A stretch of DNA of 64,000 nucleotides from the NCBI RefSeq assembly GCF_026239555.1, contig NZ_JAPIVP010000003.1, forward strand, positions 310,001 to 374,000, read 5' to 3'. A program made the translations under genes and the position numbers. This document shows positions 45,925 to 55,864 of the stretch, one piece after another. Numbering within the stretch: the first letter of the stretch is position 1; each line of letters opens with the position of its first letter. This DNA comes from Pedobacter sp. PF22-3 (GTDB lineage: Bacteria > Bacteroidota > Bacteroidia > Sphingobacteriales > Sphingobacteriaceae). The notes under the pieces were generated by a model. The model ran no database searches. It was not told where the DNA came from and worked only from the letters and a program-made list of their open reading frames with translations.

Positions 45925-47601
45925 ATGAAAAACAATTTATTAGACACGAAGGATTACATTGTATTTGCAATTTACTTCGTTATTGTAGCCGCTTACGGGC
46001 TCTACATTTACAACAAGAAAAAATCAGAATCTACGGGTTCTAAAGATTATTTTCTGGCTGAAGGTTCTTTAACCTGGTGGGCAATCGGCGCATCTTTAAT
46101 CGCATCAAACATTTCTGCTGAGCAGTTTATCGGGATGAGCGGTTCAGGTTTTAAAATGGGATTAGCCATTGCCACCTACGAATGGATGGGCGCACTAACC
46201 CTGGTAGTAGTAGCTGTATTTTTCATTCCGGTTTACCTGAAAAACAAAATAGCCACCATGCCACAGTTTTTGCATCAGCGTTATAACGGTACAGTTGCGA
46301 TGATTATGGCTGTTTTCTGGTTATTACTTTATGTTGTAGTAAACTTAACTTCTATTCTTTATTTAGGTGCTTTAGCGGTGAGTAGCATTTCTGGTTTCGA
46401 CCTGAACTTCTGCATGTATGCCATTGCACTTTTCGCCATCATCATCACCCTTGGCGGTATGAAAGTAATTGGTTATACGGATGTAATCCAGGTGTTTTTC
46501 TTGATTTTAGGAGGCTTGGCTACAACTTACCTGGCTTTAAACCTGGTTTCTACACACTACGGTACAAGCGGTGTATTTGAAGGTTATAGCTTAATGGCAA
46601 CTAAGGCTTCTGAACATTTCCACATGATTCTCAAGCCTGATAACGAAAATTATATCAATTTGCCGGGTTTAAGTGTATTAATTGGCGGTATGTGGATCGT
46701 AAATCTGAACTATTGGGGCTGTAATCAGTATATCACCCAACGTGCATTGGGCGCCAATTTAGAAACTGCCCGTGGCGGTATTCTTTTTGCCGCTTTCTTA
46801 AAATTGCTCATGCCTATCATTGTGGTATTGCCTGGTATAGCCGCTTATGTGTTATATAAAGACGGTGTATTCCAGTCTGAAATGATTCAAGGTGGTTCTG
46901 TTGTTCCTGATCGTGCATATCCTGTATTGTTAAACTTGCTTCCTGCCGGATTAAAGGGCCTTTCATTCGCGGCATTAACTGCTGCAGTTGTAGCTTCTTT
47001 GGCGGGTAAAGCAAATAGTATTGCTACGATTTTTACCTTAGACATTTACAAAAAAGTATTAAAAACAGATGCCTCTGAGAATAATTTGGTCACAACAGGT
47101 AAGATCTCTATTGTGGTAGCCATGATTCTTGGTGTATTGATTGCGCCTCACTTAGGGATCGATAAAAAAGGTGGTTTTGAATATATTCAAGAGTATACCG
47201 GTTTTGTATCTCCTGGTATTTTTGCCATGTTTATTCTGGGTTTTTTTTGGAAAAGAACCACTTCAACTGCCGCACTATTTGCAACTATCGGTGGTTTCGG
47301 TTTGTCAGTTTTACTTAAATTCTTACCTATAGTAACTGATTTGTCATGGTTATCCGGAATGGGTTTCTCTGTAAAAAACGCAGATGGGGTTTACGAAATT
47401 CCATTCTTGGATCGGATGGGATTTGTATTTGTATTCTGTATGTTAGGTATGGTAATGATCAGCTTGGGCAGCAACAAAGAGAAGGCCGAAGCTAAAGGAT
47501 TGGCCATTGATGCTAAAATGTTTAAAACGACTACCAGTTTTGCAGTAGGCGCTTTAATCATCATCGGTTTATTGGTGGCACTTTATAGCGTATACTGGTA
47601 A
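45925..47601 (+). CDS. Sodium/solute symporter (SGLT-type, probable galactose/glucose uptake)
   Basis: 558 residues with about 14 membrane helices. SSS-family features: DYFLAEGSLTWWAIGASLIASNISAEQFIGMSG at TM1, YITQRALGAN in the WNLNYWGCNQ region, and GLSFAALTAAVVASLAGKANSIATIFTLDIYKK around TM8-9. Close in pattern to Vibrio SGLT, which carries galactose with Na+. Being third in galT-galK supports galactose as substrate. Confidence 0.9.
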   Translation: MKNNLLDTKDYIVFAIYFVIVAAYGLYIYNKKKSESTGSKDYFLAEGSLTWWAIGASLIASNISAEQFIGMSGSGFKMGLAIATYEWMGALTLVVVAVFFIPVYLKNKIATMPQFLHQRYNGTVAMIMAVFWLLLYVVVNLTSILYLGALAVSSISGFDLNFCMYAIALFAIIITLGGMKVIGYTDVIQVFFLILGGLATTYLALNLVSTHYGTSGVFEGYSLMATKASEHFHMILKPDNENYINLPGLSVLIGGMWIVNLNYWGCNQYITQRALGANLETARGGILFAAFLKLLMPIIVVLPGIAAYVLYKDGVFQSEMIQGGSVVPDRAYPVLLNLLPAGLKGLSFAALTAAVVASLAGKANSIATIFTLDIYKKVLKTDASENNLVTTGKISIVVAMILGVLIAPHLGIDKKGGFEYIQEYTGFVSPGIFAMFILGFFWKRTTSTAALFATIGGFGLSVLLKFLPIVTDLSWLSGMGFSVKNADGVYEIPFLDRMGFVFVFCMLGMVMISLGSNKEKAEAKGLAIDAKMFKTTTSFAVGALIIIGLLVALYSVYW

Positions 47602-47620
47602 GCTAGAATTGATAGCAATG

Positions 47621-47654
47621 AAAAGGGATAAGATCAATAGATTTTATCCCTTTT
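47621..47654 (+). terminator. Rho-independent terminator of the gal operon
   Basis: AAAAGGGATAA (47621-47631) pairs with TTATCCCTTTT (47644-47654), followed by GCTTTT. It lies 20 bp after the symporter stop. Confidence 0.82.
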
Positions 47655-47689
47655 GCTTTTAAATTTAGCCTAAAAGATAGAGTCTGTTC

Positions 47690-47800
47690 TATAAGATCCT
47701 GAAACAAGTTCAGGATGACGATTTCCATTAAATTTAGCCTTAATGTTCTTAATGTCTTAATGATAAAACCTGTTCGGTAAAAAGATCCTGAAACAAGTTC
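47690..47800. repeat. Dispersed palindromic repeat, one full and one partial copy
   Basis: ATCCTGAA-ACAAG-TTCAGGAT (47696-47716) followed by GACGA, and a partial copy AAGATCCTGAAACAAGTTCA at 47782-47801. This motif is of the type seen scattered between genes in this group (related arms occur near 61425, 61516 and 63981). A spurious ORF on the minus strand is built from it. Confidence 0.65.
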
Positions 47801-47907
47801 AATAATGCGTGATCTTCCTTGCATTCGTCTGCTGAATTTATTTCAGCATCCTTTCTTATAAAATTACTTAGAATTGATTGTTGTTTACCAGATATAATAG
47901 CCTACTA

Positions 47908-49158
47908 CTAATCCGCTTCCGTAGCCAGTTTCTTCACCAACCACGGTAAAGTAAGTCCCTGCCCAATAAGGGTAAACAGTACCACCACTACGGAGATAAA
48001 TATAATGGCATTTCGTTGCGGAAATGCACTCCCATCCGATAATGTAGTGGGTAGACCAATTGCAATCGCCAGCGAAACAATGCCTCTCATGCCCGACCAG
48101 CTAATGATCAGGCTATTTTTAAAGTCTAGCAGCGCATCCGCTGTAATCCGATGTTTCCCTTTCTGAAAAGCTTTTTGAAGATTAAATTTTTGTAAGAAAA
48201 CACGTGCCATTCGCAATAACAATGCGACCACGGTAATCACCAGCGAATAACCTATATAAGGCAAAATATCGGTACTGCTAATATTTTTATATACATAAGG
48301 GAACTGTAAGCCAATTAATATAAAAATTAGCCCATTCAATAAAAAGATAATAATGTCCCAGATGTTTTTCGATTGATTTTTAAGCTGCTCCGGAAATACC
48401 TTGTTGCTAAACCTCGATATCCCAAGTCCTAAAATAACTACTGCAATAACTCCGGAAACATGTAACTCTTCGGCAATTAAATAGGTAACAAAAGGCATTA
48501 ATAACATAAAGCTAATGGTTGCCAGTCTATTGTTATGAATCCGCTTAACAATAAATGCTAAAATTTTCGACATCACCAGGCCTGTTAAAAATCCACCTGC
48601 CATTAAAACGACAAATTCAAGTGATGCTTTCCAAAACACAAAAGCTGTTCCGGTTACCGCAGCTACAGCAAAACGATAAGCGACCAATGCAGAAGCATCG
48701 TTAACCAAACTCTCACCTTCCAAAATGGTATTGGTTTTATGAGATAAACCCAGTCCCTTTGTAATACTCATGGCAGCAACCGCATCAGTAGCAGATAGGA
48801 TTGCACCTAATACAAAAGATAGCGACCAACTCATAGCCGGAATCATATAATGGGCAACTACAGCAATGCCGATTGCGGTGATAAAAACCAGTGAAATAGC
48901 AAGGGTAGAAATGGTGTTGATATTGGTTTTAAATTCCTTAAATGAAATATTAAATGCAGCATCATAAAGCAACGGCGGTAAGAATATCAAAAATATAATG
49001 TCGGGATTAATATCAATTGGTGGCAATGATGGCACAAAACCAACTGCAACTCCAGCAATAATCAGTAAAATAGGATAGGGGATTTTAATTCGGTCTGCGA
49101 TTGCAGAAAGGCCAATCATTACAGCTAAAATAAATATTACAATGGCATAATTTTCCAT
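47908..49158 (-). CDS. Na+/H+ antiporter, NhaP/CPA1 family
   Basis: 416 residues with about 12 membrane helices. GAILSATDAVAAMSITKGLG and LEGESLVNDASALVAYRF carry the ion-binding Asp and Asn-Asp pair of CPA1 exchangers; LPPLLYDAAFNI is the typical earlier helix, and SWSGMRGIVSLAIAIGLP the later one. It is near the minimal transport-core length, without a long cytoplasmic C-terminal domain. It extrudes Na+ in exchange for H+, which complements a Na+-driven sugar symporter. Confidence 0.92.
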   Translation of the reverse strand: MENYAIVIFILAVMIGLSAIADRIKIPYPILLIIAGVAVGFVPSLPPIDINPDIIFLIFLPPLLYDAAFNISFKEFKTNINTISTLAISLVFITAIGIAVVAHYMIPAMSWSLSFVLGAILSATDAVAAMSITKGLGLSHKTNTILEGESLVNDASALVAYRFAVAAVTGTAFVFWKASLEFVVLMAGGFLTGLVMSKILAFIVKRIHNNRLATISFMLLMPFVTYLIAEELHVSGVIAVVILGLGISRFSNKVFPEQLKNQSKNIWDIIIFLLNGLIFILIGLQFPYVYKNISSTDILPYIGYSLVITVVALLLRMARVFLQKFNLQKAFQKGKHRITADALLDFKNSLIISWSGMRGIVSLAIAIGLPTTLSDGSAFPQRNAIIFISVVVVLFTLIGQGLTLPWLVKKLATEAD

Positions 49159-49288
49159 ATCTGTAAATCTGAAATAAAGTTTATGGTAAAGTAATCTTTA
49201 CTTAGGGTATAACGAACAAGAAAAAGTGCTGGCTACTTAAAGCGGTTGCAGCCTGATTTTCAAGTCTTAGTAAAAGCCTGCTAAAAGA

Positions 49289-49615
49289 TTAGCGCTGTAA
49301 CCTGGGCCTTTTACCTTTAAAAGTTTGGTTGGCATTAGGGTTGGGTTTTGGCTTTGCTACTTTAGCGCCACTTTCCTCTTCAGATATTTTAACGGTAATT
49401 ACATTACCTCTAAAGGTTTCGCCATTTAAAGTAGATACAATGTTTTTAGCATCGGGAAGGCTGTAAATTTCCAGAAATGCGTAACCTTTACATTTGCCTG
49501 TAGCCCTGTCGCGAACTACTTTAATTGTTTCAACCCTACCATGAAGGCTAACCAATATTGCCAAATCCATTTCTTGGATATTGTCAGGAAGGCCGCCTAT
49601 GAAAATCTTAACCAT
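49289..49615 (-). CDS. RRM-type RNA-binding protein
   Basis: Frame open from 49666; ATG 49615 starts directly at the domain (MVKIFIGGLPDN), giving 108 residues. RNP2 is KIFIGGL and RNP1 is KCKGYAFLEI, within one RRM (about 1-78), followed by a basic, Asn/Pro/Lys-rich tail ending GKRPRLQR that can add RNA affinity. Such small RRM proteins are common in Bacteroidota, where they influence expression of many transcripts. No signal peptide. Confidence 0.92.
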   Translation of the reverse strand: MVKIFIGGLPDNIQEMDLAILVSLHGRVETIKVVRDRATGKCKGYAFLEIYSLPDAKNIVSTLNGETFRGNVITVKISEEESGAKVAKPKPNPNANQTFKGKRPRLQR

Positions 49616-49831
49616 TAATTTTTTTATTTGAGAGAACATTGATGGCCATAATATTAAAAGCGGCATTGTTCTTTTAGGCTTGCAAAATAAGTAAAATGAT
49701 GCGCTTACCCAAAATAATTATATGAATTTTATCCCTTTTTGTGATAAACCTCAGGGATGGCAGGCCTACATATTGATGTTGACCGCTATAAAACGTACAT
49801 TCGTTTTCTAATCATCAAAAACAGGTTAAAT

Positions 49832-51817
49832 ATGAGCACCCTCAGGCTAAGCACCACCATTCTTCTCATTGTAGCATTACTTTTCATATCTCCATTTACA
49901 CAGGCCAAAATTTTGTTGCCTTCAGTTTTTGGTAATAATATGGTTTTACAGCAGAAAACGAATGCCGCAATCTGGGGCAAAGCGAATGCAGGTAAAGCAG
50001 TTAAAGTGATGGTTTCCTGGAATAAAATTAATTATGGTGCTATTGCCGATGCAAATGGTAATTGGAAACTTAAAGTGGCCACGCCAGCTTACGGAGGTCC
50101 GTATACCATCACGATATCAGATGGAGAATTGTTGGTGCTGAATAATGTATTAATTGGCGATGTATGGATCTGCTCAGGTCAGTCGAATATGGAAATGCCA
50201 CTGGCAGGTTGGGGGAAAATCCTCAATAGCGAAAAAGAAATTGCAGCAGCCAATTATCCTAATATCCGTTTATTGCAGGCAGAACATATTACCAGTAATT
50301 TCCCACTTAACGATGCCAAAGTGGCCAATAACGGTTGGCAGGAGTGTAGCTCAAAATACATTGCTGAATTTTCCTCTACCGCATACTTCTTCGCCCGCGA
50401 AGTATATGAAAAAACTAAAATTCCTATTGGCCTGATTCACACATCCTGGGGAGGAACAATTGCAGAAGCCTGGACGAGTGCCGAATCGCTTAAAAAGATG
50501 TCTGATTTTTCTGCAGCAGTTGATCAGGTACAGAAAATGGCTAAAAATCCATCTGCAATCTCTTATGAGGAAAGATTGCTAAATTGGGTCAAAATCACGA
50601 CAGATAAAGATTCAGGGAATCAAAATGGAACCATGAAATGGGCATTACCTGAAAGTGGTAATTGGAAAAATATGACTTTGCCAACCTTATGGGAAGATGA
50701 CGCACTTAAAGATTTTGATGGCGTGGTATGGTTTACAAAAATGGTTACCATCCCGGAAAACTGGAAAACCGCAGGCACAAAACTTAATTTAGGTACTATT
50801 GACGATAACGACATTACTTTTATTAATGGTGTAAAAGTTGGTGAAACAACAGGGTATAATGTAGAAAGAGTATATAATGTACCTGCCAGGTTACTTAAAA
50901 CAGGCGAAAATATCATTACTGTTAGGGTTTTTGATAGTGGCGGCGGCGGCGGATTATATGGTAATGCAAAAGATTTAAATTTAACAAATGGTACTGAAAA
51001 AATTTCTTTAGCTGGCGAATGGAAATACAAAATCGGTTTAGATTTCAAAAATATTGAGCCAAAGCCATACGAAGAAAATGGCCCTAACCGACCAACAGTT
51101 TTGTATAATGCCATGATCCATCCTTATCAACAATTTTCCATTAAAGGGGCTATCTGGTATCAGGGAGAATCTAATGCCGATAGGGCTAACCAATATCGGG
51201 TGTTATTTCCAACAATGATAAAAGATTGGCGACAGAAATGGGGGCAGGGCGATTTTCCTTTCTATTTTGTGCAATTGGCTAATTATATGCAGATTGATAG
51301 TACGCCATCAGCATCTGCATGGGCAGAGCTAAGGGAGGCACAGCAAAAAACACTTGCTTTGCCAAATACAGGAATGGCAACCATAATTGATATTGGTGAT
51401 GCAAAAGATATTCATCCTAAAAATAAACAAGAGGTAGGTAGAAGATTGGCATTAATTGCTTTGGCTAAAACCTATGGTCAAAAAGTAAACTATTCCGGCC
51501 CCTTCTATCGATCAAATAAAATCGAAGGAAAGCAGATGCTTTTAACTTTTGGTAATAGCGAAAATGGATTAAAAACTGCAGATGGTACGGCGCCAACAGG
51601 TTTTGCAATTGCTGGCGCAGATCAGAAATTTTATTGGGCCAAAGCAATTATCAAAGGGAACCAGATTATAGTCAGTAGCGATCAGGTGGCCAATCCGGTA
51701 GCGGTTCGTTATGCATGGGGCAACAATCCGGTTTGTAACCTGGTAAGTAACGATGGCTTACCAGCTTCACCGTTTAGAACAGATGCCTGGCAGGGGATTA
51801 CCTTTGGCAAAAAATAA
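49832..51817 (+). CDS. Sialate O-acetylesterase-type SGNH carbohydrate esterase
   Basis: Frame open from 49757; ATG 49832 (MSTLRLSTTILLIV) places the signal peptide correctly (cleavage near TQAK); 661 residues. ICSGQSNMEM holds nucleophile Ser118, WYQGESNADRA a conserved block, and DIGDAKDIHPKNK the DxxH catalytic pair. An inserted jelly-roll of the GH2-like type (about 280-390: WFTKMVTIPENW, DDNDITFINGVKVG, ITVRVFDSGGGGG) splits the esterase. It removes acetyl groups from sugars. The nearby GH127 and arabinogalactan locus suggest plant glycans rather than sialic acid. Confidence 0.88.
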   Translation: MSTLRLSTTILLIVALLFISPFTQAKILLPSVFGNNMVLQQKTNAAIWGKANAGKAVKVMVSWNKINYGAIADANGNWKLKVATPAYGGPYTITISDGELLVLNNVLIGDVWICSGQSNMEMPLAGWGKILNSEKEIAAANYPNIRLLQAEHITSNFPLNDAKVANNGWQECSSKYIAEFSSTAYFFAREVYEKTKIPIGLIHTSWGGTIAEAWTSAESLKKMSDFSAAVDQVQKMAKNPSAISYEERLLNWVKITTDKDSGNQNGTMKWALPESGNWKNMTLPTLWEDDALKDFDGVVWFTKMVTIPENWKTAGTKLNLGTIDDNDITFINGVKVGETTGYNVERVYNVPARLLKTGENIITVRVFDSGGGGGLYGNAKDLNLTNGTEKISLAGEWKYKIGLDFKNIEPKPYEENGPNRPTVLYNAMIHPYQQFSIKGAIWYQGESNADRANQYRVLFPTMIKDWRQKWGQGDFPFYFVQLANYMQIDSTPSASAWAELREAQQKTLALPNTGMATIIDIGDAKDIHPKNKQEVGRRLALIALAKTYGQKVNYSGPFYRSNKIEGKQMLLTFGNSENGLKTADGTAPTGFAIAGADQKFYWAKAIIKGNQIIVSSDQVANPVAVRYAWGNNPVCNLVSNDGLPASPFRTDAWQGITFGKK

Positions 51818-51953
51818 ATTTTAGATAAAGCTTTTCTACAAAACCCAAAAATTTAACATACATAATTTTTTGGGTTTTGGTATTTGTTTAATATTTGACA
51901 ATTAGTGGTTTAATGGATTTAAATAATTTCACTAAATCGTTTTATTAATCGCG

Positions 51954-51961
51954 TATATTTG
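51954..51961 (+). promoter_or_regulatory. -7 box of the GH127 gene
   Basis: TATATTTG fits TAnnTTTG exactly, 41 bp before the ATG at 52003. No good -33 TTTG was found at the expected distance. Confidence 0.45.
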
Positions 51962-52002
51962 TTATTTTTACGTTAATAAGCTGCTAACCAAATTATCATT
52001 TT

Positions 52003-54513
52003 ATGAAAAGCGTCATTCTCCTTTTTTATATCCTGCTGTCAGGTTTATCCATCCCATATTTACAGGCCCAAAGTTTAACAGAGTTTAATAAAATACCATT
52101 AAAACAGCATGTTTATGCGCAGTTACCCATAGGAAGTATTAAAGCCAGGGGGTGGTTGTTAAAGCAGCTGGAGCAACAGCGCGACGGTGCAACAGGGATG
52201 GCCGAAGAGCTCTATCCCGAAAAAGATAACCTGGGTAAAAATACCGATTGGCTTGGCGGTGATGGAAATGGCTGGGAGCGCGTACCCTATTATGTTAAAG
52301 GTTTGGTTGCATTGGCCTATACTTTAGATGATCCTAAACTAAAGGCGAAAGCACAAAAATATATTGATTGGACTTTGAACAATCAACAAGCTAACGGATT
52401 ATTTGGCCCACCTAAAATGAATGACTGGTGGCCGCGCATGCCCATGATGTATGCTTTGCAAAGCTACTATGAGGCCACAAATGATAAAAGGTTTATTCCA
52501 TTCCTCTCCAAATATTTTAAATATGAGCTTGATCACCTTGATGCAAATCCGCTAAGTGAGTGGGCTAAAGCAAGAGCGGGCGATAATATGGAAATTGCCA
52601 TTTGGCTTTATAATAAAACCGGCGAAAAGGATTTATTAAAACTTGTAGAAAAGTTAAAACAACAAGCCTACCCATGGATTGATATTTACACCAATAACGA
52701 ATTTTACTTTTTTGGTGATGATTTTCAGCCAAAACATATGGTCAACGTGGCTCAGGCGTTAAAATTCCCCGTAGTTTATGCACAACTTCAAGATCGTCCT
52801 GTTAACCTTCAGGCCTTTTCTAAAGGTATCACTCATATTATGCACGACCACGGTCAGCCAGAAGGTTTAGGTTCCGGAACAGAATTTTTGGCGGGTACCA
52901 GTAGCATGCAAGGTGTAGAAACCTGTACAGTAGTAGAGTGGATGCAGAGTTTAGAAACGGCAGCAAAGGTTATTCACGACGTGAAAATTGGAGATCAGTT
53001 AGAAAAAGTGGCTTTTAATGCGTTGCCTGCTCAGTTTAGCAGGGATTTTAGAAACCATTCTTATTATACTTTACCCAACCAGGTGCAGAGTATCCATGGC
53101 GAACACGGGTTTAATCAGGATTATAGCACAGGTATTGTTTCCAGTCCATATTCAGGCTTTGGGTGCTGCCGTTATAACATGCATATGGGCTGGCCTTATT
53201 ATGTGAAAAATAGTGTAGTGGCCACACCAGATAAAGGTTTGGCCATAATTACCTATGGCCCCATGGAAATAGAAACGGTAGTTGCCAAGGATGAAAAAGT
53301 TAAAATTGCTGAAGAAACCAACTATCCATTTGGAGAACAGATCAGGCTAAAATTAGAGCTAGCTACACCTGTATCTTTTCCATTGATTTTAAGAATTCCA
53401 GCCTGGAGTGTAAAACCCAGTATTAAGTTAAATGGAATTATTTTAAAAGGTGTAAAAGCCGGAGAAATGTTTACCATAAGCCGCAAATGGGGAAATAAGG
53501 ATGAATTAGAACTTAACTTTCCAATGGAAGTTACCACCAATAAGCAGGTTAACAATTCTGTAAGCGTAGAACGTGGACCGATTGTTTATGCCCTGGAAAT
53601 TAAGGCCATAAATAGGGTAACGAAAACACATGCTGTTACGGGCTTTACAGATTATGAAATCCATCCCCAATCAGCATGGAATTATGGTTTAATGACCGAT
53701 AAAAATGGTTTAAGCAATGCCAGTTTACTCCGATCAAATATGCCCGATAACCCTTTTATAGCAGCAGATGCACCACTTAAAATAAAAGTATTGGCAAAAA
53801 AGATTCCATCATGGGGCTTAGATTACAATAAGATGGCTGCTTTAGATGTACCATTTGGCCCAATTGCATCAACAGAAAAGCCGGAGGAAATTATCCTGGT
53901 TCCATACGGATCGGAAAATATCCGTTTAAGTTGCTTCCCAATGATCGGTGAACCCAAAATGGTAAACAATACTTTGGTCGAAAACTTTGATCATGGAATG
54001 GCCAACAACTGGGTTTTTTATGGAGGTGGTTGGTTTTGGAAAGATGGCCAGATGAATGCGTCTTCAAATCCGGGTTCAGGTGGTTATGGTATCAATGGAT
54101 CTAAATATGTGGCTAACGGAACAGATTTTAAAGATTTTATTTATCAGGCAGATCTTAAAATAAATACCACAGGCGATGCTGGCTTAATGTTCAGGGTTGC
54201 TAAGCCTGCTATAGGGCCAGATGCTTATCAGGGCTACTATGTAGGCTTAGATCAACTTAATGGAACCATAGTGTTTGGGAAAGCTAACGGGCAAAAATGG
54301 ACAGTTATAAGCGCAGAAAAATACCCTGTAGAAATGAATAAGATATATACATTAAAGATTACTGCTAAGGGTACTAAATTTGATGTTTTTATAAACGGAT
54401 CAGCTAAACCATTACTTTCAGCATCAGATAATCAATATCATTCGGGGAGTATAGGCCTAAGAACATATAAAGCATTGGCAAGCTTCGATTCTGTGAAAAT
54501 TAACACCTTTTAA
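52003..54513 (+). CDS. GH127-type (DUF1680) beta-L-arabinofuranosidase with C-terminal beta-sandwich
   Basis: 836 residues; signal peptide to about 22 (PYLQAQ). (alpha/alpha)6 barrel with the metal-thiol active site: Glu306 and Cys308 in GVETCTVVEW and Cys388-Cys389 in GFGCCRYNMH, matching the Glu-x-Cys and Cys-Cys of HypBA1 (spacing about 80 in both). WDYGL-like beta domains follow (about 430-620), then a laminin-G/DUF1080-like domain (about 660-836: GLMFRVAKPAIG, YHSGSIGLRTYKALASFDSV), probably for binding. Predicted to remove beta-L-arabinose or a related sugar. Monocistronic, with a -7 box upstream. Confidence 0.87.
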   Translation: MKSVILLFYILLSGLSIPYLQAQSLTEFNKIPLKQHVYAQLPIGSIKARGWLLKQLEQQRDGATGMAEELYPEKDNLGKNTDWLGGDGNGWERVPYYVKGLVALAYTLDDPKLKAKAQKYIDWTLNNQQANGLFGPPKMNDWWPRMPMMYALQSYYEATNDKRFIPFLSKYFKYELDHLDANPLSEWAKARAGDNMEIAIWLYNKTGEKDLLKLVEKLKQQAYPWIDIYTNNEFYFFGDDFQPKHMVNVAQALKFPVVYAQLQDRPVNLQAFSKGITHIMHDHGQPEGLGSGTEFLAGTSSMQGVETCTVVEWMQSLETAAKVIHDVKIGDQLEKVAFNALPAQFSRDFRNHSYYTLPNQVQSIHGEHGFNQDYSTGIVSSPYSGFGCCRYNMHMGWPYYVKNSVVATPDKGLAIITYGPMEIETVVAKDEKVKIAEETNYPFGEQIRLKLELATPVSFPLILRIPAWSVKPSIKLNGIILKGVKAGEMFTISRKWGNKDELELNFPMEVTTNKQVNNSVSVERGPIVYALEIKAINRVTKTHAVTGFTDYEIHPQSAWNYGLMTDKNGLSNASLLRSNMPDNPFIAADAPLKIKVLAKKIPSWGLDYNKMAALDVPFGPIASTEKPEEIILVPYGSENIRLSCFPMIGEPKMVNNTLVENFDHGMANNWVFYGGGWFWKDGQMNASSNPGSGGYGINGSKYVANGTDFKDFIYQADLKINTTGDAGLMFRVAKPAIGPDAYQGYYVGLDQLNGTIVFGKANGQKWTVISAEKYPVEMNKIYTLKITAKGTKFDVFINGSAKPLLSASDNQYHSGSIGLRTYKALASFDSVKINTF

Positions 54514-54585
54514 CATCCGTTTCTAGCCATTTAAACTTTACGGCAAGAAATTTGCTAATGCTGTAATAATAAATAAAGTAATATT

Positions 54586-55449
54586 ATGAAATTATACAAA
54601 TCAATTCCCATAATGCTCTTTACCGTGGCACTTGCTGCAGGTTGTGTAAGTAATAAGAAATACGCCGAACTTCAGGATACTTATTCGAAGTTAAGAGAAA
54701 GAAATCAGGAACTCAGTAATAAATATCAGGATAGTCAGCGTGAGCTTAGCGGAAGTACCAGCAGGGTTAAAAGTTTAGAAGAGCAGATTGCATCAGAAAA
54801 AGCAAATGTAACAGCATTGCAAGATGCATTAAACAAATGTTTAAATTCTAGTAGTCAGGGAAATGTTAATATTTCAAAACTGGTTGACGAGATTAATAGT
54901 TCTAACAAATACATCAAACAATTGGTTAATGCCAAAAACAAAAGCGATTCGCTTAATATGGTCTTAACAAATAACTTAACACGTTCATTAAGCCGCGAAG
55001 AATTGGGAGATGTTGATGTACAGGTGCTTAAGGGTGTTGTGTATATCTCGTTAGCTGATAACATGTTATATAAATCAGGTAGTTATGAAGTTTCAGATAA
55101 AGCTGGTGAAACTTTGAGCAAAATTGCCAAGATTATTAAAGATTATGATACTTATGATGTGCTGATAGAAGGTAATACAGATAATGTGCCTATTGCTCAA
55201 ACCAATATCCGTAACAATTGGGATTTAAGTGCATTACGTGCTTCATCTGTTGTGCAGGTATTGCAAAGTAAGTATGCTGTAGATCCTAAACGTTTAACCG
55301 CTGGTGGTCGTGGAGAGTTTAATCCAATTGCAGATAATGCAACCCCAGCCGGAAAAGCTAAAAACAGGCGTACACAGATTATTATCACGCCTAAATTAGA
55401 TCAGTTTATGGATTTGATTGGGAAAGCGCCTGAGCAATCTCCAAAATAA
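54586..55449 (+). CDS. OmpA-family lipoprotein with coiled coil
   Basis: 287 residues. SPII signal with lipobox AAGC (VALAAGCVSN), a coiled-coil region (about 28-125, heptads of LQDTYSKLRERNQELSNK type) and an OmpA peptidoglycan-binding domain (about 140-270: VLIEGNTDNVPI, LSALRASSVVQVL, LTAGGRGEFNPI, NRRTQIIITP). Envelope anchor of the flagellar-MotB/OmpA C-terminal type. The ATG follows 72 bp after the GH127 stop; a terminator follows. Confidence 0.92.
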   Translation: MKLYKSIPIMLFTVALAAGCVSNKKYAELQDTYSKLRERNQELSNKYQDSQRELSGSTSRVKSLEEQIASEKANVTALQDALNKCLNSSSQGNVNISKLVDEINSSNKYIKQLVNAKNKSDSLNMVLTNNLTRSLSREELGDVDVQVLKGVVYISLADNMLYKSGSYEVSDKAGETLSKIAKIIKDYDTYDVLIEGNTDNVPIAQTNIRNNWDLSALRASSVVQVLQSKYAVDPKRLTAGGRGEFNPIADNATPAGKAKNRRTQIIITPKLDQFMDLIGKAPEQSPK

Positions 55450-55467
55450 GTTTTACATTATACATTA

Positions 55468-55505
55468 CAAAAAGGGCTGGGATTAAAATTCCAGCCTTTT
55501 TTGTA
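55468..55505 (+). terminator. Rho-independent terminator after the OmpA lipoprotein
   Basis: AAAAAGGGCTGG and CCAGCCTTTTTT form a hairpin with one bulged G around a GATTAAAATT loop, ending in a T run. It lies ~20 bp after the stop. From 55506 to 55864 the DNA is very AT-rich and shows no gene or strong structure except a weak -7 box (TATAATTG, 55850). Confidence 0.8.
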
Positions 55506-55864
55506 TAAAAAGATTGTTTTCTTATTACAATAGATTCTAAAATCATTTACGCTTTATCAGTAAGCAAGCTCTGTTTTTCTTCAGCTAATAACCTAAGGTA
55601 GTTTATTCATAACCTGTAAATTATTTTTAAGCATTGATAGTTGTATTTATTTAGATGGATATGCATATAGATTTACAACACTAAGTTGTATAACTTTTAT
55701 TTTTTTAAAGAATAATTCATTTACACGGAAAAAGTAAATCGTTATTTACTGTCTGTTAATTCGTTTTAGTAATAAAAATAATTATTATTCACTAATTATA
55801 ATTGTTAATGAATGTTAAATGTATTTTTAATGATACATAAAATAGCTATAATTGCACATTATTT

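Noticed and set aside
47603..47824. 73-residue minus-strand ORF
   Set aside because: It is a translation of the dispersed palindromic repeat (VILNLFQDL-type peptide) and overlaps the gal terminator.
50620..51114. 164-residue antisense ORF inside the esterase gene
   Set aside because: Shadow frame of a well supported SGNH esterase.
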